From Gammaproteobacteria bacterium (lineage in GTDB: Bacteria > Pseudomonadota > Gammaproteobacteria > Enterobacterales > Psychrobiaceae), in the NCBI GenBank assembly GCA_013214945.1, contig JABSRT010000015.1:53900-117899 (forward strand): a DNA stretch of 64,000 bases, given 5' to 3'. Under the pieces are notes generated by a model. The model was not told the origin of the DNA, searched no databases, and worked only from the letters and a program-made list of their open reading frames with translations. Both the position numbers and the translations under genes were made by a program. Position 1 is the stretch's first letter, and the number at the start of each line of letters is the position of its first letter. This document shows positions 1 through 9,245 of this stretch, piece after piece.

Positions 1-446
1 AGCTCAGCATTCGCCACCTAGATGTCAGTAGCAGTGGTAAAGTTATCGCCGGCTTGCAATATCAAGGGGCAAAAACAGATCAAGTACCGCTGGCTATTAG
101 TCATCAGGGACAAGACCAGTTAAGTTTCTTGCACGCTGACGAGCAAGTGTGGCGACAAATGAATCAATACACGGCCAGTGTTTGCATTAATAACACCAGC
201 AATACCGTGGCGATTAGTTGCCCGCGTGGCGATATTATTACGCTATGGGATCTCAAAACAGACCGCTTTATCGAGCAAATAAAAATGCGCGATGTTGCGG
301 GTTTATCTGTCGTTAAACAACAGTTTGTGGCAACGAACGGCAAAGGCACGGTGCTGCAACCAACGTTAGCGCGCGCGCAGCAACATCGCCATCAGTTTGC
401 TAATGTGCGTTGGGATAACCACTTAACCTCAGTTACAGCAGTATAA
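1..446 (+). CDS. DUF1513 domain protein, C-terminal part (gene starts before the window)
   Basis: The frame is open from base 3 with no stop, so this is the C-terminal end (about 147 residues) of a gene entering from the left; the TTG at 54 is internal. Readable segments (SIRHLDV, GLQYQG, SVCINNTSNTVAISCPRGD, LWDL) match the blade-like repeats of DUF1513 proteins, which are usually periplasmic and encoded beside imelysin-type and di-heme proteins of iron uptake loci. That neighbourhood lies outside the window. No molecular function is established for the family. Family call fairly sure, role unknown. Confidence 0.7.
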   Translation, partial: LSIRHLDVSSSGKVIAGLQYQGAKTDQVPLAISHQGQDQLSFLHADEQVWRQMNQYTASVCINNTSNTVAISCPRGDIITLWDLKTDRFIEQIKMRDVAGLSVVKQQFVATNGKGTVLQPTLARAQQHRHQFANVRWDNHLTSVTAV

Positions 447-489
447 TATGTATTTACATCGCCAGATGTAGGTTCAATACCGCCTGAAA

Positions 490-523
490 GGCTCACTCAC
501 TTTTGTACTACAGCGAGTGAGCC
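490..523 (+). terminator. Hairpin downstream of the DUF1513 gene
   Basis: Nine-base perfect inverted repeat GGCTCACTC (490-498) / GAGTGAGCC (515-523) about 45 bases after the stop codon. No U-tract follows, so it may be an mRNA 3' stabiliser or a weak terminator rather than a classical intrinsic terminator. The rest of the 446-793 gap is AT-rich with no gene that I can see. Confidence 0.45.
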
Positions 524-706
524 TCCACCGTAACAAATTGAAATAAAACATTAAAAACCTCACCAAATACAAAACCTAATACAAATCCAACATCCACTGT
601 CGACCAAACCACTGCCCGTCCACAACGCGGTCATAATTTAACTACTGTTAATGCTAGTAAGAATCAGTAAAATGCAGACATTAAGCTGATACAAGTTCCA
701 CTTAGA

Positions 707-747
707 TTGGAATGGGTTGGGTTGGGTTGGCTTTGCTATTATATAAC
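707..747 (+). promoter_or_regulatory. G-rich tract (714-730) and likely promoter of the diguanylate cyclase gene
   Basis: The 17-base run GGGTTGGGTTGGGTTGG (714-730) has four G-blocks with TT loops and could form a two-tetrad G-quadruplex on the coding strand. It is followed by an AT-rich stretch with candidate -10 hexamers TATTAT (737-742) and TATAAC (742-747), so the tract sits where a -35 element would be, 64 bases before the ATG. Promoter assignment is inference; the G-run itself is directly visible. Confidence 0.45.
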
Positions 748-793
748 TTGCCAATCGAGCAAGCGTTTGATTAATGAAGTAGTGGTAAATTGA

Positions 794-1798
794 ATGAAAA
801 AGTCTGAAGAATATGAATACCGTCGATCTGTATTGCGAGTATTACTCATTGTAACTATTTTTGCTGCTAGCTTTTTCGCTGTGTTTAATTGGACGGTTGG
901 CTTGAAAACCTATGCTGCAATTGAAGCAATTGTCGCGGTCTTTTGGTGTTATATCCTGACTATTCTAAACACAACACGACATTTACAACGCTGGTCTTTT
1001 GTTTACCTCTGCACTTGCTACAGTCTGGTATTGCTTGGCATTGTGATTTCCAGTTTCAAATCTGGACTATTTTCATGGATCCTGATCTTTCCTATTTTGT
1101 CTTATCTGTTGTTAGGGCGCAGAATAGGCACGCCCATAACGTGTGTCGGAGTATTTTCTGGCTTGGCAATTATTGGATGGCGCGTGTGGCAGCAGGCTCC
1201 CGAAGTGCATTGGATTATATTAGCAAATGTTGGGCTTTGTGCTGTGGCAATCTGGGCGATGTCCTATGTCTATGAGTCCAAGCGCGAAACAGTGGTCGGC
1301 CGTTTACAAGAAATGGCAACGAGAGATCCCTTAACTAGCTTGCTCAATATGCGCACCATGGACGACACTCTCACGTATATCTTACGTCGTGCCAAACGCC
1401 GCTTAGAGCCAGTGGCGGTAGCCTATATCGATATTAATGACTTTAAGATAATTAATGATACCCAAGGACACCAGCGCGGTAACGAAATATTACTTGCTGT
1501 GGCAAGCGCGATTAACGCCATCACTAGGCCTGAGGATCACTCCTTTAGACATGGTGGCGATGAGTTCTTCATTATTTTTTCCAATTGCACCCAAGCCCAG
1601 GCGCAGCATGTTTACGGCCAGCGTTTAGCCGCTGAACTAAGCAACACGGTGAAAGATTTGTCGTTGAGCATTGGCTACGCTCAGACAGGTATCAACGAGT
1701 ACATATCCCCAGACGCACTGATTCAACAAGCCGATCAAAACATGTATGCAGTAAAATATGCTTCAAAACTAAAACCTCAATCAGTGGCAATAGCGTAA
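794..1798 (+). CDS. Membrane-bound GGDEF diguanylate cyclase
   Basis: 334 residues. The N-terminal half (about 15-160) is a series of hydrophobic segments, probably six transmembrane helices forming a sensor of unassigned type. The C-terminal half is a GGDEF domain with an intact GGDEF signature (254-258) and an RxxD inhibitory site, RPED (245-248), exactly five residues before it, so it should make cyclic di-GMP from GTP and be product-inhibited. There is no EAL domain. The gene stands alone between the DUF1513 gene and a convergent LysR gene. Start ATG 794 has only a weak ribosome site. The input signal is unknown. Confidence 0.9.
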   Translation: MKKSEEYEYRRSVLRVLLIVTIFAASFFAVFNWTVGLKTYAAIEAIVAVFWCYILTILNTTRHLQRWSFVYLCTCYSLVLLGIVISSFKSGLFSWILIFPILSYLLLGRRIGTPITCVGVFSGLAIIGWRVWQQAPEVHWIILANVGLCAVAIWAMSYVYESKRETVVGRLQEMATRDPLTSLLNMRTMDDTLTYILRRAKRRLEPVAVAYIDINDFKIINDTQGHQRGNEILLAVASAINAITRPEDHSFRHGGDEFFIIFSNCTQAQAQHVYGQRLAAELSNTVKDLSLSIGYAQTGINEYISPDALIQQADQNMYAVKYASKLKPQSVAIA

Positions 1799-1814
1799 GA
1801 GTTCAGTCAAATAG

Positions 1815-1850
1815 ATAGCGAGCCAGTGTTAATGTCTCGCTATTATTTAT
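1815..1850 (+). terminator. Likely terminator of the diguanylate cyclase gene
   Basis: Inverted repeat ATAGCGAG (1815-1822) / CTCGCTAT (1836-1843) with a 13-base loop, followed by a T-rich stretch (TATTTATT), 16 bases after the stop. Confidence 0.55.
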
Positions 1851-1910
1851 TAGCGATCGTTTACTAGCGATTGTGAAAGTAGGTGACCTAGCCATAAGCG
1901 CGCCTTACGT

Positions 1911-2804
1911 TTACAGATTTAAATTCGGCTTAATAAAGTCAATAAATGCTGAAATTCGCTTGGCTACCGCTGACGATTTATAATACACCGCATTAACTTG
2001 TTCGCGGTCACTGCCTAACAAGCGATAAGGTTCGAGCAAGCTAACTAATTTTCCTGAGCTGATATCGTTGTTAACCAAAAATCCTGACAAACAGGCTATG
2101 CCGTTATGATTTAACACTAATTGGCGGATCGTTTCGCCATTAGTGGCGGTTAAATTAGGCACAATGGGGCCTAACCCTTTGACTGGCCATTGATTAAGCG
2201 CTTTTACACTCGAAAAGCAAATAAGCTCGTGATCGATTAAGTCTTTCGGATGTGTCACGGTACCGTGACTAGCAATGTATTGCGGGCTCGCAACAATATA
2301 GAGCGGACTTTTTCCTAATGAGCGCGCGTGTAAGGTTGAATCGTCTAACTTGCCAATCCTTATCGCGACATCGGTTTTTTTTTCGAGTAAATCAACAAAA
2401 CCTTCATTGGAGCATAGCTCTAACTCAATATCCGGATAAGCTTGTTTAAATGCGCCAATCAGCGGCACAAGTTGATGGAAAATAAAAGGACTTGCAGCAT
2501 CGACCCGCAAACGACCCGCGGGCAACTCACCACGATAAATAAGCTCATCTTCAGCTTGTTGCAAATGCAACAAACCAAGCCTGACCTTGTCAGCAAAAAC
2601 TCGCCCTTCGTCGGTTAACTCAACCCGCCGGGTGGTGCGATTTAAAATAGTCACGCCTAACTGCTGTTCTAGCTTAGCAACAGCTCTAGATACACGCGCA
2701 ACCTGAATATTTAAAGTATTGGCCGCTGCTGAAAACCCACCACAATCTATCACGGTGAGTAAGATTTCAAGTTCATCTGAACGGGTTCTTAATGGTCTAT
2801 TCAT
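1911..2804 (-). CDS. LysR-family transcriptional regulator
   Basis: 297 residues, the usual LysR length. N-terminal winged helix-turn-helix (about 9-68: ELEILLTVIDCGGFSAAA, then SRAVAKLEQQLG and LNRTTRRVELT), followed by a periplasmic-binding-like effector domain. It is transcribed away from the MFS transporter gene that starts at 2939, with about 135 bases between them, the usual arrangement for a LysR protein controlling its divergent neighbour. The effector is unknown. The family closest by eye is the large group around E. coli YafC/DmlR-type regulators; exact orthology is not claimed. Confidence 0.85.
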   Translation of the reverse strand: MNRPLRTRSDELEILLTVIDCGGFSAAANTLNIQVARVSRAVAKLEQQLGVTILNRTTRRVELTDEGRVFADKVRLGLLHLQQAEDELIYRGELPAGRLRVDAASPFIFHQLVPLIGAFKQAYPDIELELCSNEGFVDLLEKKTDVAIRIGKLDDSTLHARSLGKSPLYIVASPQYIASHGTVTHPKDLIDHELICFSSVKALNQWPVKGLGPIVPNLTATNGETIRQLVLNHNGIACLSGFLVNNDISSGKLVSLLEPYRLLGSDREQVNAVYYKSSAVAKRISAFIDFIKPNLNL

Positions 2805-2938
2805 ATCATTATCTACAAAAGTAATTTGTTAAAGACGCTATTTATCACAACAGTATAACAAGCAATAATCCTGCCTTCAAAGTGACTTTAACCGTCAACT
2901 GACACTCTTAAATCAATCTTTACACAATGGAGAACACC

Positions 2939-4129
2939 ATGCCGTTAGCTTTACTGGCATTAGCGCTAAGCGCTTTTGTTATTGGAACCACTGAATTTGT
3001 TATTGTCGGGTTATTACCGACCATGGCACAAGATCTTAATGTATCACTACCGTCGGCCGGATTACTGGTTAGCTTATACGCAGTAGGCGTTGCGATTGGC
3101 GCGCCAGTTCTTACTGCCTTAACTGGTAAATGGAACAGAAAGGTCGTTTTGCTGGCCGTAATGGCCTTGTTTGTGATCGGTAATTTAGTGGCTTGGCAAG
3201 CGCCAAATTACGAAAGCTTAATTGCAGCACGGATCTTAACCGGCCTAGCTCATGGCGTATTTTTCTCAATTGGATCAACCATTGCGACAGGTCTAGTGCC
3301 TAAAGAAAAAGCCGCCAGTGCGATTGCTATTATGTTTACTGGCTTAACCGTCGCGTTAGTGAGCGGCGTGCCTATTGGCACCTACATTGGTCAATTATTT
3401 GGCTGGCAAGCCACCTTTTTAACCGTGGCAGCACTGGGGTTAATCGCGATGATTGGCAGCGCTTTGCTAATACCAAACAACTTGGCTCAAGCAAAACCGG
3501 CTAAAATGTCGGCCCAGTTAAAAGTATTAACCCATCCGCGTTTATTACTGGTTTATGCCATTACTGCGATTGGTTATGGCGGCACCTTTATTGCCTTTAC
3601 TTATTTAGCGCCAATCCTCAATCAAGTCACTGGTTTTGAAACCAGCACCATAGGTCTAATATTGTTGGTTTACGGTGTATCGGTCGCTATTGGCAACATC
3701 TGGGGCGGTAAAATGGCCGATTCTATGGGCCCAATTAAAGCATTGACGATTATTTTCACCGGATTGGCTGCGATATTACTGACCTTTAGCTTTACCGCGG
3801 TTAACCCAATCGCCGCCGTATTAACTATTTTAGTGTGGGGCGCGTTTGCCTTTGGCAATGTACCTGGCCTTCAGGTTTACGTCGTGAATATGGCGCAGCA
3901 ACATACCCCAGACGCGGTCGATGTTGCCTCAGGTTTAAACATTGCGGCCTTTAATGTTGGCATCGCTTTAGGTGCTTGGGGGGGCGGATTAATTGTTGAG
4001 CAGTCAGGATTAATGACGACCCCTTGGGTTGGCGCAATCGTGGTGCTTGGCGCATTGGCCCTAACCCGTTTAAGCGGCGCATTAGATAAACGTGATTCAG
4101 GCCAAGTGGCAGCGAGCAACGCAATATAG
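2939..4129 (+). CDS. MFS transporter, DHA1 (drug:H+ antiporter 1) family
   Basis: 396 residues with twelve predicted transmembrane segments. The opening LSAFVIGTTEFVIVGLLP and the later LTGLAHGVFFSIGS are typical of the AraJ/YdhP branch of DHA1 exporters. An in-frame ATG exists at 2927, but I prefer 2939 because GGAG (2929-2932) lies six bases before it, and that motif overlaps the upstream ATG. It lies divergent from a LysR gene that probably regulates it. The substrate cannot be read from the sequence; sugar, purine and drug export are all known in this branch. Confidence 0.85.
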   Translation: MPLALLALALSAFVIGTTEFVIVGLLPTMAQDLNVSLPSAGLLVSLYAVGVAIGAPVLTALTGKWNRKVVLLAVMALFVIGNLVAWQAPNYESLIAARILTGLAHGVFFSIGSTIATGLVPKEKAASAIAIMFTGLTVALVSGVPIGTYIGQLFGWQATFLTVAALGLIAMIGSALLIPNNLAQAKPAKMSAQLKVLTHPRLLLVYAITAIGYGGTFIAFTYLAPILNQVTGFETSTIGLILLVYGVSVAIGNIWGGKMADSMGPIKALTIIFTGLAAILLTFSFTAVNPIAAVLTILVWGAFAFGNVPGLQVYVVNMAQQHTPDAVDVASGLNIAAFNVGIALGAWGGGLIVEQSGLMTTPWVGAIVVLGALALTRLSGALDKRDSGQVAASNAI

Positions 4130-4137
4130 TGAACATA

Positions 4138-4184
4138 ATAGTTCATACACACTGGGGTTTATCAGCGTGTGTGAACTATTTTAT
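4138..4184 (+). terminator. Intrinsic terminator after the MFS gene
   Basis: Near-perfect stem between 4138-4152 and 4167-4179 (ATAGTTCA pairs TGAACTAT, extended by CACAC/GTGTG), followed by TTTAT. It starts nine bases after the stop codon. Confidence 0.7.
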
Positions 4185-4318
4185 CGACAATATTTTTTAA
4201 CAATCAAGGGAAGCAATAACTCTGCCCTTTGATTTCTGACCCCTTGATTTCTTACAACACTTGTTTGCCACGTACTTTATTAGCGGCATCCCTGGTGTTT
4301 ATTCAAAACTAACTTCTT

Positions 4319-5200
4319 TTAAGTCTTGTAACCAGGCGCAATCGACAAGCTCTCAATGCGCTGTAATTGGTGAATATTGTCGAGCCTAAGTTGATACTGG
4401 CCGCCAACTAATGTGCCTTCTAATGTGCCTTCTAATGTGCAATCAACATTCCATTGACGCATTAAGTAACCTATCAGTGCTTCGCGCACGCTTAATTCGA
4501 GTTTGCCAGCCACCATGGCATAATCTAATTCAATCGCTTTAGGGTGTTTAATGGACGGGTGAGGTACGAGTGTAATGTGATGAAATGTATTCCATGCGCT
4601 ATCTTGCGCTAGTGCTGCTTTGTCCTCGACCTTTATCGATGATTCTTTGACGTTTTGCAAACGAGTACAGGCAAAGTCTCGAAACTCGTTTGATTTGCTA
4701 TCGAATGCTCGCACATGCCAACGTTGGCCGTTATTGGCCAGTGCATGTGGCACTAACATTCTTGTCGTTGTACCCGAACTTAGCGAGGTATAGTCACATG
4801 ATATGGCACTGCCACTGTTGATCGCTCGCATAAGAGTGGCGATAACATCGGTGTCGGGCTGGATTAAGCGACTAGCATCAATGCAAACTTGCGATGGTGT
4901 AATGTGCTGTGAGAAACCATCACCAAAACCTCGGCACAAACTATCAAGGATCGCTTGGGGTTTATGGTCGAAAACTGGGATAAACCCATTCGTTCGGTAA
5001 TACAGCTTGGTGGTATGTTTTAAGGTTAAATTATTGGGCGCAAGCTCACGATATAATGTTAAATCACGAGAACATGACGCTAAGCCAGTTTTAAAGTGCG
5101 CAATCAGATCGGCACGCGCGATTTGTCCGAAAAATTGCAAACTGAAATCTATAAACGCCAACCTTTCACGTTGGGCATGATTCAATTTTTCTAATGGCAT
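4319..5200 (-). CDS. WYL-domain transcriptional regulator, BrxR/CapW-like
   Basis: 293 residues. N-terminal winged helix (about 8-55: QRERLAFIDFSLQFFGQIAR, then SRDLTLYRELAPNNL), a central WYL domain (about 125-190, with RWHVRAFDSKSNEFRDFACTR) and a C-terminal extension, the architecture of BrxR/CapW repressors that control phage-defence genes and bind a ligand through WYL. No defence gene lies beside it: neighbours are an MFS gene and parE. A 12-base unit repeated near 4410-4440 gives the in-frame peptide TLEGTLEGTL in the C-terminal part. It is a paralogue of the protein at 30236-30958 beside cas1. Its target is unknown. Confidence 0.8.
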   Translation of the reverse strand: MPLEKLNHAQRERLAFIDFSLQFFGQIARADLIAHFKTGLASCSRDLTLYRELAPNNLTLKHTTKLYYRTNGFIPVFDHKPQAILDSLCRGFGDGFSQHITPSQVCIDASRLIQPDTDVIATLMRAINSGSAISCDYTSLSSGTTTRMLVPHALANNGQRWHVRAFDSKSNEFRDFACTRLQNVKESSIKVEDKAALAQDSAWNTFHHITLVPHPSIKHPKAIELDYAMVAGKLELSVREALIGYLMRQWNVDCTLEGTLEGTLVGGQYQLRLDNIHQLQRIESLSIAPGYKT

Positions 5201-5353
5201 TATCGACTCTTATTTATGACAGGATTAAAGTGCACCATACTAAATAAAAAATAAAGGTGCAATCAAATTGATAACATCAAAATGATTGCACCTTTATTAA
5301 GGATCTACATGCTCGTCTTCACATGCCGTCTTTACATATTAGTCTTATACAAA

Positions 5354-7261
5354 TTAATCTTCTACCACGTCAGTGACTTGAGCCAAGTTACCCTTAGTTT
5401 CTAACCAATGACGACGATCTGGCGAACGCTTTTTCGCCAATAACATGTCCATGCTTTCAACCGTTTCTTCAACATTGTCTAAGGTTAGCTGAACCAAGCG
5501 ACGGGTATTAGGATCCATCGTGGTTTCACGCAGTTGCAGCGGGTTCATTTCACCCAAGCCTTTAAAGCGTTGTACGTTGACTTTACCGCGTTTTTTCTCC
5601 GCTTCGATCCGGTCTAAAATGCCTTCTTTTTCGCTCTCGTCCAGCGCATAGAAAACCTCTTTACCAATATCAATCCGGTAAAGTGGCGGCATCGCAACAT
5701 ATACATGGCCCTTTAGCACCAACTCTCTAAAGTGCATCATGAACAAGGCGCACAATAAGGTCGCAATATGCAGCCCATCGGAATCGGCATCGGCAAGGAT
5801 ACAAACTTTGTCATAACGCAGTTGAGACAAATCACTCGAGTCGGGATCTAGGCCAATCGCCACTGAAATATCGTGGACTTCTTGTGACGCTAATACCTGC
5901 GTTGATTCGACTTCCCAGGTATTAAGGATTTTACCGCGCAGTGGCATTACCGCCTGAAACTCACGATCTCTCGCTTGTTTGGCAGAGCCGCCCGCCGAGT
6001 CACCTTCCACCAAAAACAGTTCGGCGCGCGATGGATCTTGCCCGGTACAATCGGTTAATTTACCCGGCAGTGCTGGACCTGAAGTAATCCTTTTACGGGC
6101 AATTTTCTTGCTGGCTTTTAAGCGGCGCTGGGCATTACTAATACAGAGTTCTGCCAGTAATTCAGCAATATCGGTATGTTGATTTAACCACAGGCTAAAG
6201 GAGTCTTTTACCACACCACTGACAAAAGCGGCGCACTGTCGTGATGACAAGCGCTCTTTGATTTGACCAGCAAATTGCGGCTCAGCCATTTTTACCGACA
6301 AGACATAGCTACACTTGTCCCAAATATCATCTGGGGTCAGTTTAATACCACGTGGGATAAGGCTTCTAAACTCACAAAACTCACGCATTGCGTCAAGTAA
6401 ACCAGTCCGCAAACCATTAACATGAGTGCCGCCCTGAATCGTTGGAATGAGGTTAACATAACTTTCATGCAGGCCATCGCCGCCTTCTGGCTGCCATACT
6501 ACCGCCCATTCAACAGCTTCAGATTGGCTGCTCATGCTGCCAGTAAAAGGGTCGTCAGGCAAACATGGCCATTGCTTTACGGTGTCGAGCAAATAGTCTT
6601 TAAGGCCAGCTTCATAACACCAGTCTTGCACTTCTTTGGTGATTTTATTGGTAAAACGAATTTTAAGCCCAGGACTTAATACCGCTTTTGAACGCAATAA
6701 ATGAAATAAACGTGAGACCGAGAATTTAAACGAATCAAAATATTTTGGATCGGGCCAGAACCGTACCTGAGTACCGGTATTGCGTTTACCGCAGGTACCC
6801 GTGACTTCAAGCTCTTCAACTTTAAAGCCATTTTCAAAGGCGATTTGATACACTTGAGCATTACGGCGAATACTAACTTCGACCCGAGTTGATAAGGCAT
6901 TAACAACCGAAATGCCTACGCCATGCAAGCCACCCGAAAATTGATAATTTTTACCTGAAAATTTACCACCAGCATGCAGCTTACATAAAATAAGCTCAAC
7001 CCCGCTAACCCCTTCTTCTGGGTGAATATCAACGGGCATGCCACGACCATCATCGGTCACTTCGATTGATTGATCTTCGTGTAAGGTCACTTGAATATAA
7101 CTGGCAAATCCAGCCAATGCTTCATCGACACTGTTATCGATAATCTCTTGTGCCAAATGATTTGGTCTGGTGGTATCGGTATACATACCGGGGCGGTGCT
7201 TAACGGGATCTAAGCCTTTGAGTACTTCGATCGCATCCGAATTATATTGTTGGTCAGTCAC
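5354..7261 (-). CDS. parE: DNA topoisomerase IV subunit B
   Basis: 635 residues (E. coli ParE 630). GHKL ATPase motifs are visible: DNSVDEAL, DDGRGMPVDIHPEEG and GGLHGVGISVVNALS in the first 130 residues. The TOPRIM motifs EGDSAGGSAKQARDR and DADSDG follow near 415-500, and the C-terminal tail RFKGLGEMNPLQLRETTMD is typical of type IIA topoisomerases. With ParC it decatenates daughter chromosomes. It is the last gene of the leftward nudF-yqiB-cpdA-yqiA-parE cluster, the same order as in E. coli. parC is not in the window. Confidence 0.97.
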   Translation of the reverse strand: MTDQQYNSDAIEVLKGLDPVKHRPGMYTDTTRPNHLAQEIIDNSVDEALAGFASYIQVTLHEDQSIEVTDDGRGMPVDIHPEEGVSGVELILCKLHAGGKFSGKNYQFSGGLHGVGISVVNALSTRVEVSIRRNAQVYQIAFENGFKVEELEVTGTCGKRNTGTQVRFWPDPKYFDSFKFSVSRLFHLLRSKAVLSPGLKIRFTNKITKEVQDWCYEAGLKDYLLDTVKQWPCLPDDPFTGSMSSQSEAVEWAVVWQPEGGDGLHESYVNLIPTIQGGTHVNGLRTGLLDAMREFCEFRSLIPRGIKLTPDDIWDKCSYVLSVKMAEPQFAGQIKERLSSRQCAAFVSGVVKDSFSLWLNQHTDIAELLAELCISNAQRRLKASKKIARKRITSGPALPGKLTDCTGQDPSRAELFLVEGDSAGGSAKQARDREFQAVMPLRGKILNTWEVESTQVLASQEVHDISVAIGLDPDSSDLSQLRYDKVCILADADSDGLHIATLLCALFMMHFRELVLKGHVYVAMPPLYRIDIGKEVFYALDESEKEGILDRIEAEKKRGKVNVQRFKGLGEMNPLQLRETTMDPNTRRLVQLTLDNVEETVESMDMLLAKKRSPDRRHWLETKGNLAQVTDVVED

Positions 7262-7340
7262 GTATTGGCCCTGTTTTTAATGAGTTGGTGCTATGGTGCC
7301 CAGTGTAGCGAAAATAAGCCGTTGATTTAAGTCTTTAGCC

Positions 7341-7922
7341 CTAGTTTTCAAACAAAAACTCTACAATTGCATTTAAATAACGCTCAAAACCGTAAAATCC
7401 ATGATCGCCGCCCGGTTCAAGGGTAATTCTGGCGCCTTGATAGGCATTGTTTGCACATTGATAATCAAGGGTCTCGTCACCTTGTTGCAACAAGACCCAA
7501 AAATTAGACGGTTGTTGCAATGAGGTCCAATCAAGCGTTGCTAGCTCGGCAAGTTCATTTGGGCCAACCTGATAAACCTCACCACTAACGGGGTGAGTAT
7601 GCTGACCAAGAATAACATCGCCAATTAAATGCGGTTTAACCGCCGGATTAATTAACACGGCTTTAGTGCCAAATTTTTCTGCTAACAGGGTCGCGAAAAA
7701 ACCACCCAAAGAGCTGCCAACAAAACCAATTTTTTGACCGGGATATTGCGCACTAATCTGACATATTTGCTGCCACGCGGCCTGTGGAGTTAAGGCAATT
7801 TGCGGCATTTCTAGAATAATTTCTGGATAATGTCGCGCGATAAAATCGCGCATTTTTATCGCTTTTTGCGACTGCGGTGAACTATTAAAACCATGCAGAT
7901 AGATTAAGACGTTCGATTTCAT
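7341..7922 (-). CDS. yqiA: YqiA-type alpha/beta hydrolase (esterase)
   Basis: 193 residues, the family length. The oxyanion-region motif LHGFNSSPQS is at the N-terminus, the nucleophile elbow is GSSLGG in GFVGSSLGGFFATLL, and the catalytic His is probably in GGDHGFYGFERY near the C-terminus. E. coli YqiA hydrolyses palmitoyl-CoA and p-nitrophenyl esters; its physiological role is unclear. It lies between cpdA and parE as in enterobacteria. Confidence 0.88.
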   Translation of the reverse strand: MKSNVLIYLHGFNSSPQSQKAIKMRDFIARHYPEIILEMPQIALTPQAAWQQICQISAQYPGQKIGFVGSSLGGFFATLLAEKFGTKAVLINPAVKPHLIGDVILGQHTHPVSGEVYQVGPNELAELATLDWTSLQQPSNFWVLLQQGDETLDYQCANNAYQGARITLEPGGDHGFYGFERYLNAIVEFLFEN

Positions 7923-7974
7923 GTTAACTCCATTGAAAAATCAAGCTAGCCAGTCTACCTAAAGAATCAGTAAA

Positions 7975-8784
7975 TCAATAGCCTGCAGCGTCAAATTGGG
8001 CGACAAACTTGCCTGATTTCACCCGGTGGACTTTGGTTTTTATCTGACCATTGGCCAGCAGATCCAAATGTCGAAAGCCCGGCTGTTGCACGTCAACATC
8101 AAACTCGTCAACACCTGGGGTAAATTGCACACTGGTCGATGGCACGCCAAGCAGACGCACGCCGTCTTTCACCACGTCAACTGCTTGATGAACGTGGCCA
8201 AATATCATCGACTTAACTTGTTTAATCGAATTCACCACTTGCCACAGTTGCTCGTGGTTGATTAAGCGATGGCAATCAATCCACTGGCTGTCCATGGCAA
8301 TAGGATGATGGTGCATTACCAACATTAGGTGGTGATCTGGATATTGCTCGGCGGCTTGTTTGATTTGAGCGAGCTGATCCTGACAAATTTCACCACAAAC
8401 CTTCCCTTCAATTTGCGAATTTAAGAGTAGTAACTGCCAATGTTTAAATAAGATCCGCTTAACGGGAGTAATAGCACCACCAGACAAGTATTGTTGTTGC
8501 AGAGCTACGTTGTCATGGTTGCCAGATATCCAGGCAACGGGGTGTTTAGACCCACGGAAAACTTCGGCACACTTTTGATAAGATACAGCGGAATCGTCTT
8601 GCGAAATATCGCCGGTCAGCAAGGTTAAGTCTATCGCATGAAAATGTGATGCTAACGCTTTAACCGCAGCAAAACTCTCGTCGCAATTAATGCCCATTAA
8701 CTCTTCACCGTCTGATAAATGTAAATCACTAAACTGCAATATTTGCGGATTACTATTGGCTAGTTTTAACATCTGTTGGTTCAT
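7975..8784 (-). CDS. cpdA: 3',5'-cyclic-AMP phosphodiesterase
   Basis: 269 residues. All class III phosphodiesterase metal motifs are present in order: FSDLHL, TGDISQDD, GNHDN, HHHP and GHVH. CpdA hydrolyses cAMP to AMP and so tunes CRP-dependent regulation. The start ATG overlaps the stop of the upstream yqiB gene by four bases, so they are probably translationally coupled. Confidence 0.94.
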   Translation of the reverse strand: MNQQMLKLANSNPQILQFSDLHLSDGEELMGINCDESFAAVKALASHFHAIDLTLLTGDISQDDSAVSYQKCAEVFRGSKHPVAWISGNHDNVALQQQYLSGGAITPVKRILFKHWQLLLLNSQIEGKVCGEICQDQLAQIKQAAEQYPDHHLMLVMHHHPIAMDSQWIDCHRLINHEQLWQVVNSIKQVKSMIFGHVHQAVDVVKDGVRLLGVPSTSVQFTPGVDEFDVDVQQPGFRHLDLLANGQIKTKVHRVKSGKFVAQFDAAGY

Positions 8785-9245
8785 AAAATCCCTTGGCTTT
8801 GAGGCAAAACGCGCCCATCAATGCAACAATGTTTGAGCCATTGGCTCAAAAACTTGTTAATTTGATGCTTTTCATCTGGCTGCTGCATTAAACGATTGGG
8901 ATAATCATAACTCGATTTGAAAAACCGGATCTGTCGACTAGCTAACACTTCTGCCATTTCGGCATCGTGATATAAGCGAACTTTTATTTGAGGTGTGAGT
9001 GAACTGGCATTTTCGCCAAGCTCTACGTTACTGGCAATAGTTTCTATTGACACCACACAAGTATATTTTGTTTGTTCAATAACTTCCAACTGATAACACG
9101 CACTGTCTAAGTGGTAGAAAAAATAACTGCCGGCGTTAAGTTGCGGCACGAGCTTGAGCAATAAGCCGTAATTCAAGCTGCAACAGCGGTGCAACCCGAC
9201 TAAATCTGGCTGATATTTAGGTTTAATATACAACTTGTTACGCAT
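8781..9245 (-). CDS. yqiB: YqiB family protein (DUF1249)
   Basis: 154 residues. Matches the DUF1249 family encoded between nudF and cpdA in E. coli and relatives; recognisable pieces are YKPDLVGLHRCCSLNYGLLLKL-like N-terminus (here YQPDLVGLHRCC) and the motif QIKVRLYHDAEMAEVLASR. Soluble, with no signal peptide. Function unknown. It overlaps nudF by eight bases and cpdA by four, so the three are one translational unit. Confidence 0.88.
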   Translation of the reverse strand: MRNKLYIKPKYQPDLVGLHRCCSLNYGLLLKLVPQLNAGSYFFYHLDSACYQLEVIEQTKYTCVVSIETIASNVELGENASSLTPQIKVRLYHDAEMAEVLASRQIRFFKSSYDYPNRLMQQPDEKHQINKFLSQWLKHCCIDGRVLPQSQGIL

